Source of the DNA: Thalassobacillus sp. CUG 92003
GTDB taxonomy: Bacteria > Bacillota > Bacilli > Bacillales > Halobacillaceae
NCBI RefSeq assembly: GCF_013618635.1
Contig: NZ_JABLSJ010000004.1
Location: forward strand, 248,001 to 312,000
Length of the DNA stretch: 64,000 nt
Direction: 5' to 3'
Made by a program: the position numbers and the translations under genes. Positions 47,171 to 54,704 of the stretch are shown here, in pieces. The first letter of the stretch is position 1. Each line of letters opens with the position of its first letter. Below the pieces are notes generated by a model. That model was not told the DNA's origin. It saw only the letters and a list, made by a program, of their open reading frames with translations, and did no database searches.

Positions 47171-48772
47171 TTACTCCTCAGAAATCCAAGACCTGAGTAG
47201 TTTCGCAAACTCTTCCGGCTTATCTTTTGCCATACGTTCAAGCTGTTTTCTGCGCACCGTGGATTCTGATTCGTTTTCTTCAAGTTCAGGCGTCTCCACC
47301 TCCACAGGGCGCTCGATGTATTCTTCAACGTACGCTTCCTCGTCGGTTGCTTTACTGCGTTTTCGGAAAAGCAGCCAAGCCAGAATACCGATCAATAGCA
47401 AGAGAATACCTCCAGCTATATACATCCATAAGGGAACGCGAGGCTGGGATTCGTTGTCGAACTCAGGATTCCCGTTAAATTCCTGGAACACGATTGAGGT
47501 TTTTTCTTCAGGTTCGACTTCGTCATATTCACCGCTAATCGAAGTGGAAATCATAGAATTCACAATCGACTCGGCGCTCTCCTGGACGGTTTGCTGTTCT
47601 TGTTCAGATAAATATTCGACGTCACCATTCTCATCGGTGCCTTTTGTATTGTCTATGGCGATTTGCACGCCGAGATCCCTGACTTTATAAGGGCTTTCCA
47701 CAATTTCGCGTCTGATTCGATCGAATTCGTTATTGATGGTTTCTTTCTCCATCTCATAATCGCCGTTGTTCCCTTCACCCTCGGCTGGGTAATTCGGTGT
47801 GTCTTCATCACCTGTACCTGTTTCACCGCCTACTGGAGGAGTCCCGGTGTAAGCTTCTTCGATCCGTTCCACGCTTACTGGAAGTCCTTCCATTGAATCA
47901 GGGTCCACCGGCTCAACCAATTTTTCGGTTCGGTTTTCCTGGGTAAAATCAATGTCGGCTGTGACCGATGCCACGATTTTGTCTCGCCCGATCATTCTGC
48001 CCAGCATTTGCTGCAGGCGTTGTTGAATATCCCGTTCGACATTCTCTTTCACATTCTGTTGATATGTATACGTACCTTCATTCGCAGACTGATTAGAATT
48101 TTCTAAATCATAGTACTCAAAGTTTTGATCCATTAAGACGATATTGTCTGTAGGAAGGTTCGGCATCGATTTGGCTACAAGATTATACAATGACTTAATC
48201 TGATTGTTCTCAAACTGATAGCCCGGCTGCGTATTCAATACGATGGACGCAGATGCTTCTTCCTCTTGATCTCCCATGAAGACGGGCTCTTCAGGCCGGT
48301 TGATCATCACTTTCGCATCTTGTATGCCATCAATACCGGAGATTAAATTGGATAACTCACTCTGCATAGCGTCGAGTTCGATAACTTCAAACTCCTTGTC
48401 AGTCATCCCCCAGGATGTATTGGCACTGAAAAATGAGTAATCAATGCTTCCGCTCTCAGGCAGGCCCAGAGCTGCTAAATCCACCAGCAGGTCTTCCACG
48501 TTTTCTTCGGGAACCGTAACGGTTGAGCCGCCATCCGTCAGTTCATATTTGACACCTCTTGTATCCAATTCTTCCTTTATCTGGCCAACTTCTTGGAGAG
48601 AAAGATCACGATAAAGGGGCACCATATTTTTACTGGAAGCAAAAATACTTGCCGTTACTAGAATAAGGATAAGGGCAAGTACTGAGCCGATCATTATTCC
48701 TTTTTGAGCTCTGCTTCGTTCTCGCCAGAACGAAACAACCTGTTCTTTATATCTCGAAATTTTTTCCTTCAT
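47171..48772 (-). CDS. fliF: Flagellar MS-ring protein FliF
   Basis: About 533 residues from the ATG at 48772 (SD GGGGGC). Two membrane helices, near residues 20-42 and 437-457, flank the ring-building motifs. LYRDLSLQEVGQIKEELDTR near 52 and ALPESGSIDYS-like GLPESGSIDYSFF near 98 belong to RBM1. The cytoplasmic C-tail (RKQLERMAKDKPEEFAKLLR) binds FliG. The ring is the base on which rod, switch and export gate assemble. Confidence 0.96.
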   Translation of the reverse strand: MKEKISRYKEQVVSFWRERSRAQKGIMIGSVLALILILVTASIFASSKNMVPLYRDLSLQEVGQIKEELDTRGVKYELTDGGSTVTVPEENVEDLLVDLAALGLPESGSIDYSFFSANTSWGMTDKEFEVIELDAMQSELSNLISGIDGIQDAKVMINRPEEPVFMGDQEEEASASIVLNTQPGYQFENNQIKSLYNLVAKSMPNLPTDNIVLMDQNFEYYDLENSNQSANEGTYTYQQNVKENVERDIQQRLQQMLGRMIGRDKIVASVTADIDFTQENRTEKLVEPVDPDSMEGLPVSVERIEEAYTGTPPVGGETGTGDEDTPNYPAEGEGNNGDYEMEKETINNEFDRIRREIVESPYKVRDLGVQIAIDNTKGTDENGDVEYLSEQEQQTVQESAESIVNSMISTSISGEYDEVEPEEKTSIVFQEFNGNPEFDNESQPRVPLWMYIAGGILLLLIGILAWLLFRKRSKATDEEAYVEEYIERPVEVETPELEENESESTVRRKQLERMAKDKPEEFAKLLRSWISEE

Positions 48773-48838
48773 AATTGCCCCCATAAAACTCACGAGTTAA
48801 GAGAATACTTATAATAAAGAAGTAAATGTGATGTGTGT

Positions 48839-49147
48839 TTAAACTTGCATACGCATCATTTCTTTATAGGCATCAATTGCTTTCCGCTGCATTTCTACAG
48901 TGGTTTGTAATGTCACACTCGCTTTTTGCGCACTGATCATAACATCGTGCAGATCGTTTGTTTCTCCATTGGCCAACGCTTTAGTCTTTTGATCAGACTG
49001 GATTTGGCTTTCGTTCACTTTATCAATTGCATTTTTCAGACTTTTAGCAAACTGGGAATGGGTTTCGGCCGGCGTACTCTTTTGATTGAGTTGCGATTTC
49101 ATATTGCCCGCAGACTGCAGCTGTTGAATATTCCCTAAATTCTCCAT
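48839..49147 (-). CDS. fliE: Flagellar hook-basal body protein FliE
   Basis: 102 residues. The C-terminal half carries the family signature: DVMISAQKASVTLQTTVEMQ near 68 followed by KAIDAYKEMMRMQV. FliE joins the MS ring to the proximal rod. It lies between flgC and fliF, its usual place. Confidence 0.95.
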   Translation of the reverse strand: MENLGNIQQLQSAGNMKSQLNQKSTPAETHSQFAKSLKNAIDKVNESQIQSDQKTKALANGETNDLHDVMISAQKASVTLQTTVEMQRKAIDAYKEMMRMQV

Positions 49148-49174
49148 CGAACCATACTCCTTCGTTTCCGGGTA

Positions 49175-49627
49175 TTATCTTCCTATTTCCAAAGCCTTCA
49201 TCAGCATGCCTTTCGTTGCATTCAATGAGGTTACGTTTGCTTCGTAGGAGCGTGTCGCGCTCATCATGTCAGTCATTTCTTTTGTCGGGTCGACATTCGG
49301 AACCTCCACGTACCCTTCGTCATTCGCATCGGGGTGATTCGGGTTAAAGACCTGTTTAAACGGTTCATCGTCTTCCGTAATTTCGGTCACCTTTACGCCC
49401 TGACTATTACCTTTGGCCCCCGAAGCGTGTTGAAGAAAGGAATCAAAACTACCGCTTCTCGGCTCAAACACCGTCATCTTTCTTCGGTAAGGTTCCCACT
49501 CACCTTCTTCGTTCAACGTTGCCCGAGTGGAATCAGCATTTGCTATATTCGACGAAATGGTATCCATCCGCAATCGTTGCGCCGTAAGCGCACTACCGCT
49601 CGCATTCATTGCATTAAATATGCCCAC
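49175..49627 (-). CDS. flgC: Flagellar rod protein FlgC
   Basis: 150 residues. N-terminal rod motif LTAQRLRMDTISSNIANADS near residue 13 and C-terminal heptad region VDPTKEMTDMMSATRSYEAN near 110 are both present, as is YVEVPNVDP. It is a proximal rod subunit. It starts 2 bases after the flgB stop region. Confidence 0.96.
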   Translation of the reverse strand: MGIFNAMNASGSALTAQRLRMDTISSNIANADSTRATLNEEGEWEPYRRKMTVFEPRSGSFDSFLQHASGAKGNSQGVKVTEITEDDEPFKQVFNPNHPDANDEGYVEVPNVDPTKEMTDMMSATRSYEANVTSLNATKGMLMKALEIGR

Positions 49628-49629
49628 TG

Positions 49630-50034
49630 CTATTGACCTCCTCTAATAACAGATTCCAAACTTTGAAACTTCCCATTTAAACGCTCGACAAGAGCTTGAT
49701 ATTGAATTTGATTCTTCGCAAGCTCATTCATCTCTTTATCTATGTCCACGTTGTTGCCATTGTGATTATATGTCGTCCCTTGTTTTGTTCTAGTCGTAAA
49801 TGACTGGCCAGGCTGATCATCAAAGGAGTAATGCCGTGCATCCGTCCGTTTATTACCGCCTGAGGATTGAAGCTCGTTATGTAAAACGTCCTTGAATGCA
49901 ACCTCCTTCGCTTTATAACCAGGTGTGTCAACATTTGCTATATTGTTGGAAATGACACGATTTTTTTCTGTTGTATAGTTTAATGCGTTTTCTAGTGTGG
50001 AAAACGTATCACTGAAAAGGTTCAATACGTTCAC
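49630..50034 (-). CDS. flgB: Flagellar rod protein FlgB
   Basis: 134 residues; first gene of the fla/che operon. ENALNYTTEKNRVISNNIAN near residue 13 followed by VDTPGYKAKEVAFKD is the FlgB signature; the C-terminal region NDVDIDKEMNELAKNQIQYQ-like (VDIDKEMNELAKNQIQ) completes the rod fold. The ATG follows SD GGGGGTGAA. The 326-base upstream region contains candidate promoter and CodY sites. Confidence 0.96.
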   Translation of the reverse strand: MNVLNLFSDTFSTLENALNYTTEKNRVISNNIANVDTPGYKAKEVAFKDVLHNELQSSGGNKRTDARHYSFDDQPGQSFTTRTKQGTTYNHNGNNVDIDKEMNELAKNQIQYQALVERLNGKFQSLESVIRGGQ

Positions 50035-50101
50035 CCCCGTTCGACATATTTTTTATAACTATAAATCATATTGTAAAAAAGAAGACAACATGTGTCTATG
50101 C

Positions 50102-50116
50102 AATTTTGCCAAAATT
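50102..50116. promoter_or_regulatory. Candidate CodY box upstream of flgB
   Basis: AATTTTGCCAAAATT on the plus strand. It matches the CodY consensus AATTTTCWGAAAATT in 12 of 15 positions; only the central three differ, and both half-sites are intact. It is 68 bases before flgB. CodY is known to repress the fla/che promoter of B. subtilis, and codY is the adjacent upstream gene here. Confidence 0.55.
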
Positions 50117-50187
50117 TACGAAAACCTTACAAAACGGGACTATAATCATGGTAATTTAGATTCATTTTTTTAACCTTTATGCAAAAA

Positions 50188-50203
50188 ATGAAAACGATCA
50201 GAG
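50188..50203. promoter_or_regulatory. cre-like site upstream of flgB
   Basis: ATGAAAACGATCAGAG fits the CcpA consensus WTGNAANCGNWNNCAW except for two positions near its 3' end. With two mismatches, chance occurrence is quite possible in a genome of this size. Confidence 0.25.
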
Positions 50204-50222
50204 CATCTTTGTCGAAAAAAAC

Positions 50223-50252
50223 AATATAGTAAACACTATGACAGAACGTGAA
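50223..50252 (-). promoter_or_regulatory. Tentative SigA promoter for the fla/che operon
   Basis: On the minus strand TTCACG (50252-50247), an 18-base spacer and TATATT (50228-50223). The -10 is good (5 of 6) and the -35 weak (4 of 6). If used, the cre-like and CodY-type sites would lie downstream of the transcription start, where roadblock repression is possible. Confidence 0.3.
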
Positions 50253-50317
50253 TGTTTTACAATGACCCCGTTAAATCTCAAAGTTGAAATGCGATATAAT
50301 CATGGTGACTCCTGTAC

Positions 50318-50362
50318 AAAAAACAGCCTCCGCGGTTTTTATAGCCGCGGAGGCTGTTTTTT
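50318..50362 (-). terminator. Terminator after codY
   Basis: Perfect 18-bp inverted repeat (50318-50335 and 50345-50362) with core CAGCCTCCGCGG, 9-base loop and a T6 run on the minus strand. The upstream arm overlaps the codY stop codon. This is the strongest terminator in the window and isolates the fla/che operon from the xerC-codY operon. Confidence 0.92.
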
Positions 50363-51140
50363 AATTCGCTTTCAGTTTTTGAAGTTCCAATAAGAAATTG
50401 TTATTCAATACTTTTATATACGTCCCTTTCATGCCCAATGAACGCGATTCAATCACGCCGGCGCTCTCAAGTTTCCTTAGGGCGTTAACGATGACAGAAC
50501 GTGTAATGCCGACCCGGTCCGCAATCTTACTTGCCACCAGCAATCCTTCATTACCTTCCAATTCTTCAAATATATGCTCGATCGCTTCCAATTCACTATA
50601 CGATAAGGAACTGATCGCCATTTGCACAACGGCTTTGTTACGTGCTTCCTGTTCAATCTCTTCAGTTTTCTCATGAAGAATTTCCATACCGACAACCGTT
50701 GCCCCATACTCGCCAAGCAGCAGATCATCATCTTCGAAGCTTTCGGACAAACGACTCAGTATCAATGTTCCAAGTCGTTGGCCGCTCCCGATAATCGGCA
50801 CGATTGTTGTTAAGCCATTCGCGAACAATTCACGGTTTTCAACCGGAAATGCGGTATACTCACTATTAATATCAATGTTGGGTGTCGTTTCCTGGATATT
50901 GAATAGATTTTGAGTGTACTCTTGGGGGAATTGCCGTTCATTCAGGATAGCTTTCATGCGTTCATTTTCGATTTCTTGTTTGATTGAGAAACCTAGCAGT
51001 TTCCCCCGACGGCTCAACACAAAGGTGTTAGCACCAATGACATCTCTTAAAGTAGCAGACATATCATTGAAGTCTACTGATTTTCCGGTCGTCTTTTGCA
51101 GCATTGCGTTAATTCTACGTGTTCTTTCTAGTAATTTCAT
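50361..51140 (-). CDS. codY: GTP- and branched-chain amino acid-sensing repressor CodY
   Basis: 259 residues. The N-terminal GAF domain binds isoleucine/valine: [20 protein letters not shown] at the start, and [20 protein letters not shown] near residue 95 (split). The C-terminal winged helix has [20 protein letters not shown] near 203 and [16 protein letters not shown]. It represses stationary-phase and nutrient genes when GTP and branched-chain amino acids are high. Last gene of xerC-hslV-hslU-codY. Confidence 0.97.
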   Translation of the reverse strand: MKLLERTRRINAMLQKTTGKSVDFNDMSATLRDVIGANTFVLSRRGKLLGFSIKQEIENERMKAILNERQFPQEYTQNLFNIQETTPNIDINSEYTAFPVENRELFANGLTTIVPIIGSGQRLGTLILSRLSESFEDDDLLLGEYGATVVGMEILHEKTEEIEQEARNKAVVQMAISSLSYSELEAIEHIFEELEGNEGLLVASKIADRVGITRSVIVNALRKLESAGVIESRSLGMKGTYIKVLNNNFLLELQKLKAN

Positions 51141-51165
51141 ATTATTTCCTCCTCACGAGCAAAAC

Positions 51166-52566
51166 TTAAAGGATAAATCTGCTCAAATCTTTATTTTTCA
51201 CTATATTACTAAGCTTTCCATCTACATATTGAGTCGTGATTTCGATTGTTTCCATATTGACATCAGGCGCTTCGAAGGATAGATCCTCTAATAGTTTTTC
51301 GAGTATCGTGTGAAGCCGGCGAGCACCGATGTTATCTGTTTCCTGGTTAACCTCATAGGCTATTTCTGCTAGTTTATTGATAGCATCGTCAGAAAATTCA
51401 ACCTTTATACCTTCTGTTTCAATTAAAGCCTGATACTGGCGAAGCAGCGCATTCGATGGTTCCGTTAAAATATTTTTAAAGTCTTCTACAGTCAGTTTTT
51501 CAAATTCGACCCTGATTGGGAATCTGCCCTGTAGCTCCGGGATTAAATCAGAAGGTTTAGCCATATGGAAAGCACCCGCAGCAATAAACAAGACATGGTC
51601 CGTTTTGACAGCTCCATATTTCGTCACCACGGTCGAACCTTCAACGATTGGTAAAATGTCACGCTGCACACCCTCTCGGGATACATTGGCTTGTTGATCA
51701 CCTTTCGCTGCCACTTTATCAATTTCATCGATAAAGATCATGCCCGACTGTTCAACCTTTTCCACAGCCTCCTGACCAACTTCATCCATATCCACTAGCT
51801 TCTGTGCTTCTTCCTGGGTGAGGACTTTTCTCGCTTCACTTACAGGCAAACGCCTTTTCTTCTTTTTTTTCGGCATAAATTGCCCGAGCGCATCCTGCAT
51901 GTTCATCCCCATCTGTTCCATGCCTGAACCCTGCATCATATCAAACATAGAAGATTGTTGTTCTTCTACTTCGATGGTGACCATATGGTCCTCTAATTCA
52001 CCCATAGCCAACTGGTGGGCAAGCTGTTTCCGTTTTGACTTCACGTCCGTTTCTTCATCTTCTTCCTGCTGCTGCGAATCTTGATCGGTGTTTGTTTGAG
52101 AAAATAACATTTCAAATGGATTCTTCATTTGATTGTTTTGCTTTTTAGCTGAAGGGACTAGCAGCTTCACTAACCGTTTATTAGCTTCATCTTCCGCTTT
52201 CTGCTTAACAGCTTCCATTTTCTCCTCTTTCACCATGCGGACCGCTGTTTCGGTCAAATCCCGCACCATGGATTCAACATCTCGCCCTACGTAACCTACT
52301 TCCGTAAACTTAGTTGCTTCAACTTTGACAAAAGGAGCGCCTACTAATTTGGCAAGCCGGCGAGCGATTTCAGTCTTACCGACACCGGTCGGCCCCATCA
52401 TTAAAATATTTTTAGGCACGATCTCATCACGGATGCTATCGTCGAGCTGCATGCGGCGATACCGATTGCGAAGCGCAACAGCTACGGATTTCTTTGCTTC
52501 ATGTTGACCGATTATATAGTGATCCAGTTGATTAACGATTTGTTTAGGGGTCAATTCCATGGACAT
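51166..52566 (-). CDS. hslU: ATP-dependent protease ATPase subunit HslU (ClpY)
   Basis: 466 residues, AAA+ unfoldase for HslV. Walker [21 protein letters not shown] near residue 57 (GPTGVGKT 58-65) and pore-adjacent [14 protein letters not shown] near 92. An inserted I domain near 110-240 contains an acidic Q/E stretch and a KKKKK run; Walker B is [10 protein letters not shown] near 270. The C-terminus NKDLSRFIL docks into HslV. ATG with SD GGAGGATG; it follows hslV by 17 bases. Confidence 0.97.
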   Translation of the reverse strand: MSMELTPKQIVNQLDHYIIGQHEAKKSVAVALRNRYRRMQLDDSIRDEIVPKNILMMGPTGVGKTEIARRLAKLVGAPFVKVEATKFTEVGYVGRDVESMVRDLTETAVRMVKEEKMEAVKQKAEDEANKRLVKLLVPSAKKQNNQMKNPFEMLFSQTNTDQDSQQQEEDEETDVKSKRKQLAHQLAMGELEDHMVTIEVEEQQSSMFDMMQGSGMEQMGMNMQDALGQFMPKKKKKRRLPVSEARKVLTQEEAQKLVDMDEVGQEAVEKVEQSGMIFIDEIDKVAAKGDQQANVSREGVQRDILPIVEGSTVVTKYGAVKTDHVLFIAAGAFHMAKPSDLIPELQGRFPIRVEFEKLTVEDFKNILTEPSNALLRQYQALIETEGIKVEFSDDAINKLAEIAYEVNQETDNIGARRLHTILEKLLEDLSFEAPDVNMETIEITTQYVDGKLSNIVKNKDLSRFIL

Positions 52567-52583
52567 GAGCGATCATCCTCCTT

Positions 52584-53126
52584 TTATTCAAGCACTTCAA
52601 GCGTAATCTGCTCATTGGTGAACACACAGATTTCGCCGGCGATTTCCAGAGCAGCTTTGGCAATCTGTTCTGCGGACTGGTCTGGAGCGTAGCGTTGCAG
52701 CGCCCTGCCTGCACTTAAGGCAAAATTACCGCCGGAGCCTATGGACAGAATGCCGTCATCGGGCTCTATCACTTCCCCTGTACCAGATACCAGAAACATT
52801 TCTTTTTTGTTCATGACAATCAGCATCGCCTCAAGCTTGCGCAATACACGATCACTTCGCCATTCTTTAGCAAGTTCAACGGCAGCGCGCGCCAAGTTGC
52901 CATCGTATGATTCCAGTTTAGCTTCGAACTTTTCAAACAATGTAAATGCATCTGCCACAGATCCCGCAAATCCAGCTAATACCTGATCGTGGTACAAACG
53001 CCTTACCTTCGTAGCTTTATGCTTCATAACCACCTGGTTGCCCAGCGTTACTTGCCCGTCCCCGCTCATGGAACATTGCCCTTTATGCTGGATGGCAAAT
53101 ATAGTTGTCGCATGAAATTGCTCCAA
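52584..53126 (-). CDS. hslV: ATP-dependent protease peptidase subunit HslV (ClpQ)
   Basis: 180 residues, proteasome-beta-like. [20 protein letters not shown] at the N-terminus, [20 protein letters not shown] near 52, and [20 protein letters not shown] near 114 are hallmarks. The start is TTG at 53124-53126 (SD AGGTGA, 6 bases away), giving MEQFHATT. B. subtilis ClpQ begins MSSFHATT and is reported to use an N-terminal serine; that serine is absent here, so the nucleophile may be a Thr of the ATT motif after processing. Confidence 0.95.
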   Translation of the reverse strand: MEQFHATTIFAIQHKGQCSMSGDGQVTLGNQVVMKHKATKVRRLYHDQVLAGFAGSVADAFTLFEKFEAKLESYDGNLARAAVELAKEWRSDRVLRKLEAMLIVMNKKEMFLVSGTGEVIEPDDGILSIGSGGNFALSAGRALQRYAPDQSAEQIAKAALEIAGEICVFTNEQITLEVLE

Positions 53127-53137
53127 ATTGGTTCACC

Positions 53138-54046
53138 TCATTTTTTAGCCCTTGGATGGCTGTTCATATAAATATTACGTAAGTGGTCCTTCGTAACATG
53201 CGTATAAATCTGAGTTGATGATAAATGTTCATGTCCAAGCAACTCTTGAACTGACCGTAAATCAGCCCCTTGGTTAAGCATGTGTGTCGCGAATGAATGC
53301 CTTAATTTGTGGGGGTGGATATCTACTGTCAAAGCAGCTTTCTTCACCATTTTATTTAAAATGAGGCGGATGCCTCTAGCACTGATCGGCTTCCCGCGGG
53401 CGTTTAGAAAAACAGCCACGGGGGCCTCTTCTGTCTTCTCAATTAGCTGCTTCCGACCTTGTTCAATATATGTTTCAAGAGCTTCTTCAGCAAAGTGGCC
53501 GAACGGCACGTAACGTTCCTTTCGCCCTTTGCCATGAACCAAGAGCGTGCCTATTGAAAAATCAATATCTTTCATTGATAATCCTGTACATTCGCTGACC
53601 CGGATCCCGGTTCCATATAATATTTCTAAAATAGCCTGATTCCGCTGGTCTAACGGATCTGAGGACGTATTCACGGAAAATAACTGCTGCAATTCTTCTT
53701 CATAAAAAAAGTCAGGGATATGTGCCATCTCTTTTGGCAAAGAGACGGTTAAAAATGGGTTCTGTTTCACAAGTTCTTCACGTTCCAGAAAACGAAAAAA
53801 AGAACGTAAGCATGAGAGTTTTCTAGAGACGGAGCGACGGAGCAGACCATGTTCATAAAGTTTCGTCAACCATACACGTATGAGCGCATCATCGATATCA
53901 CGAAGACTATGTATATCTTCAGAGCGCAAAAAAATAAAAAATGCATTCACATCGTCCTCGTAACTCTGAACCGTCAACGGTGATGCATTTTTTTCAATTT
54001 GCAAGTATTCTTTAAATAGTTGGGCTGCATCCTGTAAATTCTGCAT
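53138..54046 (-). CDS. xerC: Tyrosine recombinase XerC (CodV)
   Basis: 302 residues. With XerD it resolves chromosome dimers at dif. The SAM-like N-terminal core-binding domain spans about residues 5-90. Catalytic residues are all visible: Arg in LYGTGIRVSECTGL near 150, Lys in VHGKGRKERYVPFG near 173, HKLRHSFATHML near 246, LGHEH near 271, and the Tyr of STQIYTHVTKD near 280. It opens the xerC-hslVU-codY operon from its own promoter, since the usual upstream gene trmFO is missing. Confidence 0.96.
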   Translation of the reverse strand: MQNLQDAAQLFKEYLQIEKNASPLTVQSYEDDVNAFFIFLRSEDIHSLRDIDDALIRVWLTKLYEHGLLRRSVSRKLSCLRSFFRFLEREELVKQNPFLTVSLPKEMAHIPDFFYEEELQQLFSVNTSSDPLDQRNQAILEILYGTGIRVSECTGLSMKDIDFSIGTLLVHGKGRKERYVPFGHFAEEALETYIEQGRKQLIEKTEEAPVAVFLNARGKPISARGIRLILNKMVKKAALTVDIHPHKLRHSFATHMLNQGADLRSVQELLGHEHLSSTQIYTHVTKDHLRNIYMNSHPRAKK

Positions 54047-54076
54047 GAGTCATGACCACCTCGTTAAGGCGTTTAA

Positions 54077-54106
54077 ATTTTATCACAATTCAATCATTAA
54101 TAGCAA
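54077..54106 (-). promoter_or_regulatory. Promoter for xerC-hslVU-codY
   Basis: On the minus strand -35 TTGCTA (54106-54101), an 18-base spacer, and -10 TAAAAT (54082-54077) with a TGn extension directly before it. It is about 30 bases upstream of the xerC ATG. Confidence 0.6.
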
Positions 54107-54473
54107 TGTCTTTCACATAATTGTAACAAAATTCTGAATTGTTGTCAGTCTTTTCCACAGGTTATCTTTCCCCTGTATCATAATGCCCGTCCAGGCTTCT
54201 CAGTAAACCTCATTCAATCAAGGTCAAGCGAGACATTATCGCTAAACGGGTATTATATCCTTGCGCGCATGAACTGTCAATTTAAGTGGTAGTTACAATT
54301 AGAATGCGTTACGAGTGCTGGATAGTTGTGTATGTTGAAAGGAAAGGGACAAAGCTCTTTCATAATCACACTAAACAGCGTCAAATTCAAGCCTGCCGTT
54401 TTACTTCCCGCTCGTTTCATGCATATGCACAAAGCCAATGCTAGTATCACCGAGAAACATGATTGTCGTCAAC

Positions 54474-54600
54474 ACATGTAGACTTCTACGGGAACAGCTC
54501 GAGCGGAAGATCCCGCAGAAAAGCGTTCGTTGCTTTTCGAAGAAACTGTGGCCGCGCCCTTTGAAATCGGCGTTATTTGACGGAGCGGTTATGGAATGTC
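54474..54600. repeat. Repeat-like GC-rich element between topA and xerC
   Basis: A GC-rich stretch containing GATCCCGCAGAAAAGCGTTC and AAGAAACTGTGGCCGCGCC, unlike its AT-rich surroundings. The minus-strand reading resembles, from memory, a palindromic repeat common between genes in Bacillaceae, here apparently collapsed in its centre. It shares only the CCCGCAG-AAAGCG core with the other two elements of the window, so it may be a different family. Confidence 0.4.
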
Positions 54601-54607
54601 TTCCTTG

Positions 54608-54660
54608 AAACACAAAACTTCCGAACACGATCGTTGAGATTGTTCGGAAGTTTTGTGTTT
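54608..54660 (-). terminator. Hairpin terminator after topA
   Basis: Perfect 20-bp inverted repeat (54608-54627 and 54641-54660, core AAAACTTCCGAACA) with a 13-base loop, about 45 bases after the topA stop. The arm ends in TTTTGTGTTT on the minus strand and a similar T-rich run on the plus strand, so it could stop transcription in both directions. Confidence 0.7.
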
Positions 54661-54704
54661 TATTCAGTTTTGTCCTTATCTCCTGTTGAAGCTTCTACTA
54701 AAGG

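Larger units (their letters stand above)
50035..50360 (-). promoter_or_regulatory. Upstream control region of the fla/che operon
   Basis: 326 bases without a gene between codY and flgB, AT-rich. Apart from the codY terminator it holds a CodY-type palindrome (50102-50116), a cre-like sequence (50188-50203), a tentative SigA promoter (50223-50252), and a 12-base direct repeat TATAATCATGGT at 50141-50152 and 50295-50306 (plus strand). No convincing SigD promoter was found. Confidence 0.6.
54047..54704. other. 658-bp gap between xerC and topA, site of the missing trmFO
   Basis: No gene is supported here. It contains the xerC promoter (54077-54106), a GC-rich repeat-like stretch (54474-54600) and a long hairpin after topA (54608-54660). 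B. subtilis and most relatives carry trmFO (gid), about 435 codons, at this point. I see no trace of its FAD-binding GxGxxG N-terminus in any frame. Confidence 0.75.

Noticed and set aside
54145-54165. DnaA-box-like TTTTCCACA upstream of xerC
   Set aside because: A single one-mismatch 9-mer far from an origin context is expected by chance; no cluster of boxes is present.
54401-54628. 75-codon minus-strand frame in the topA-xerC gap
   Set aside because: It runs through the hairpin and repeat-like sequence, has no SD and no resemblance to TrmFO or any family I know. Treated as non-coding.
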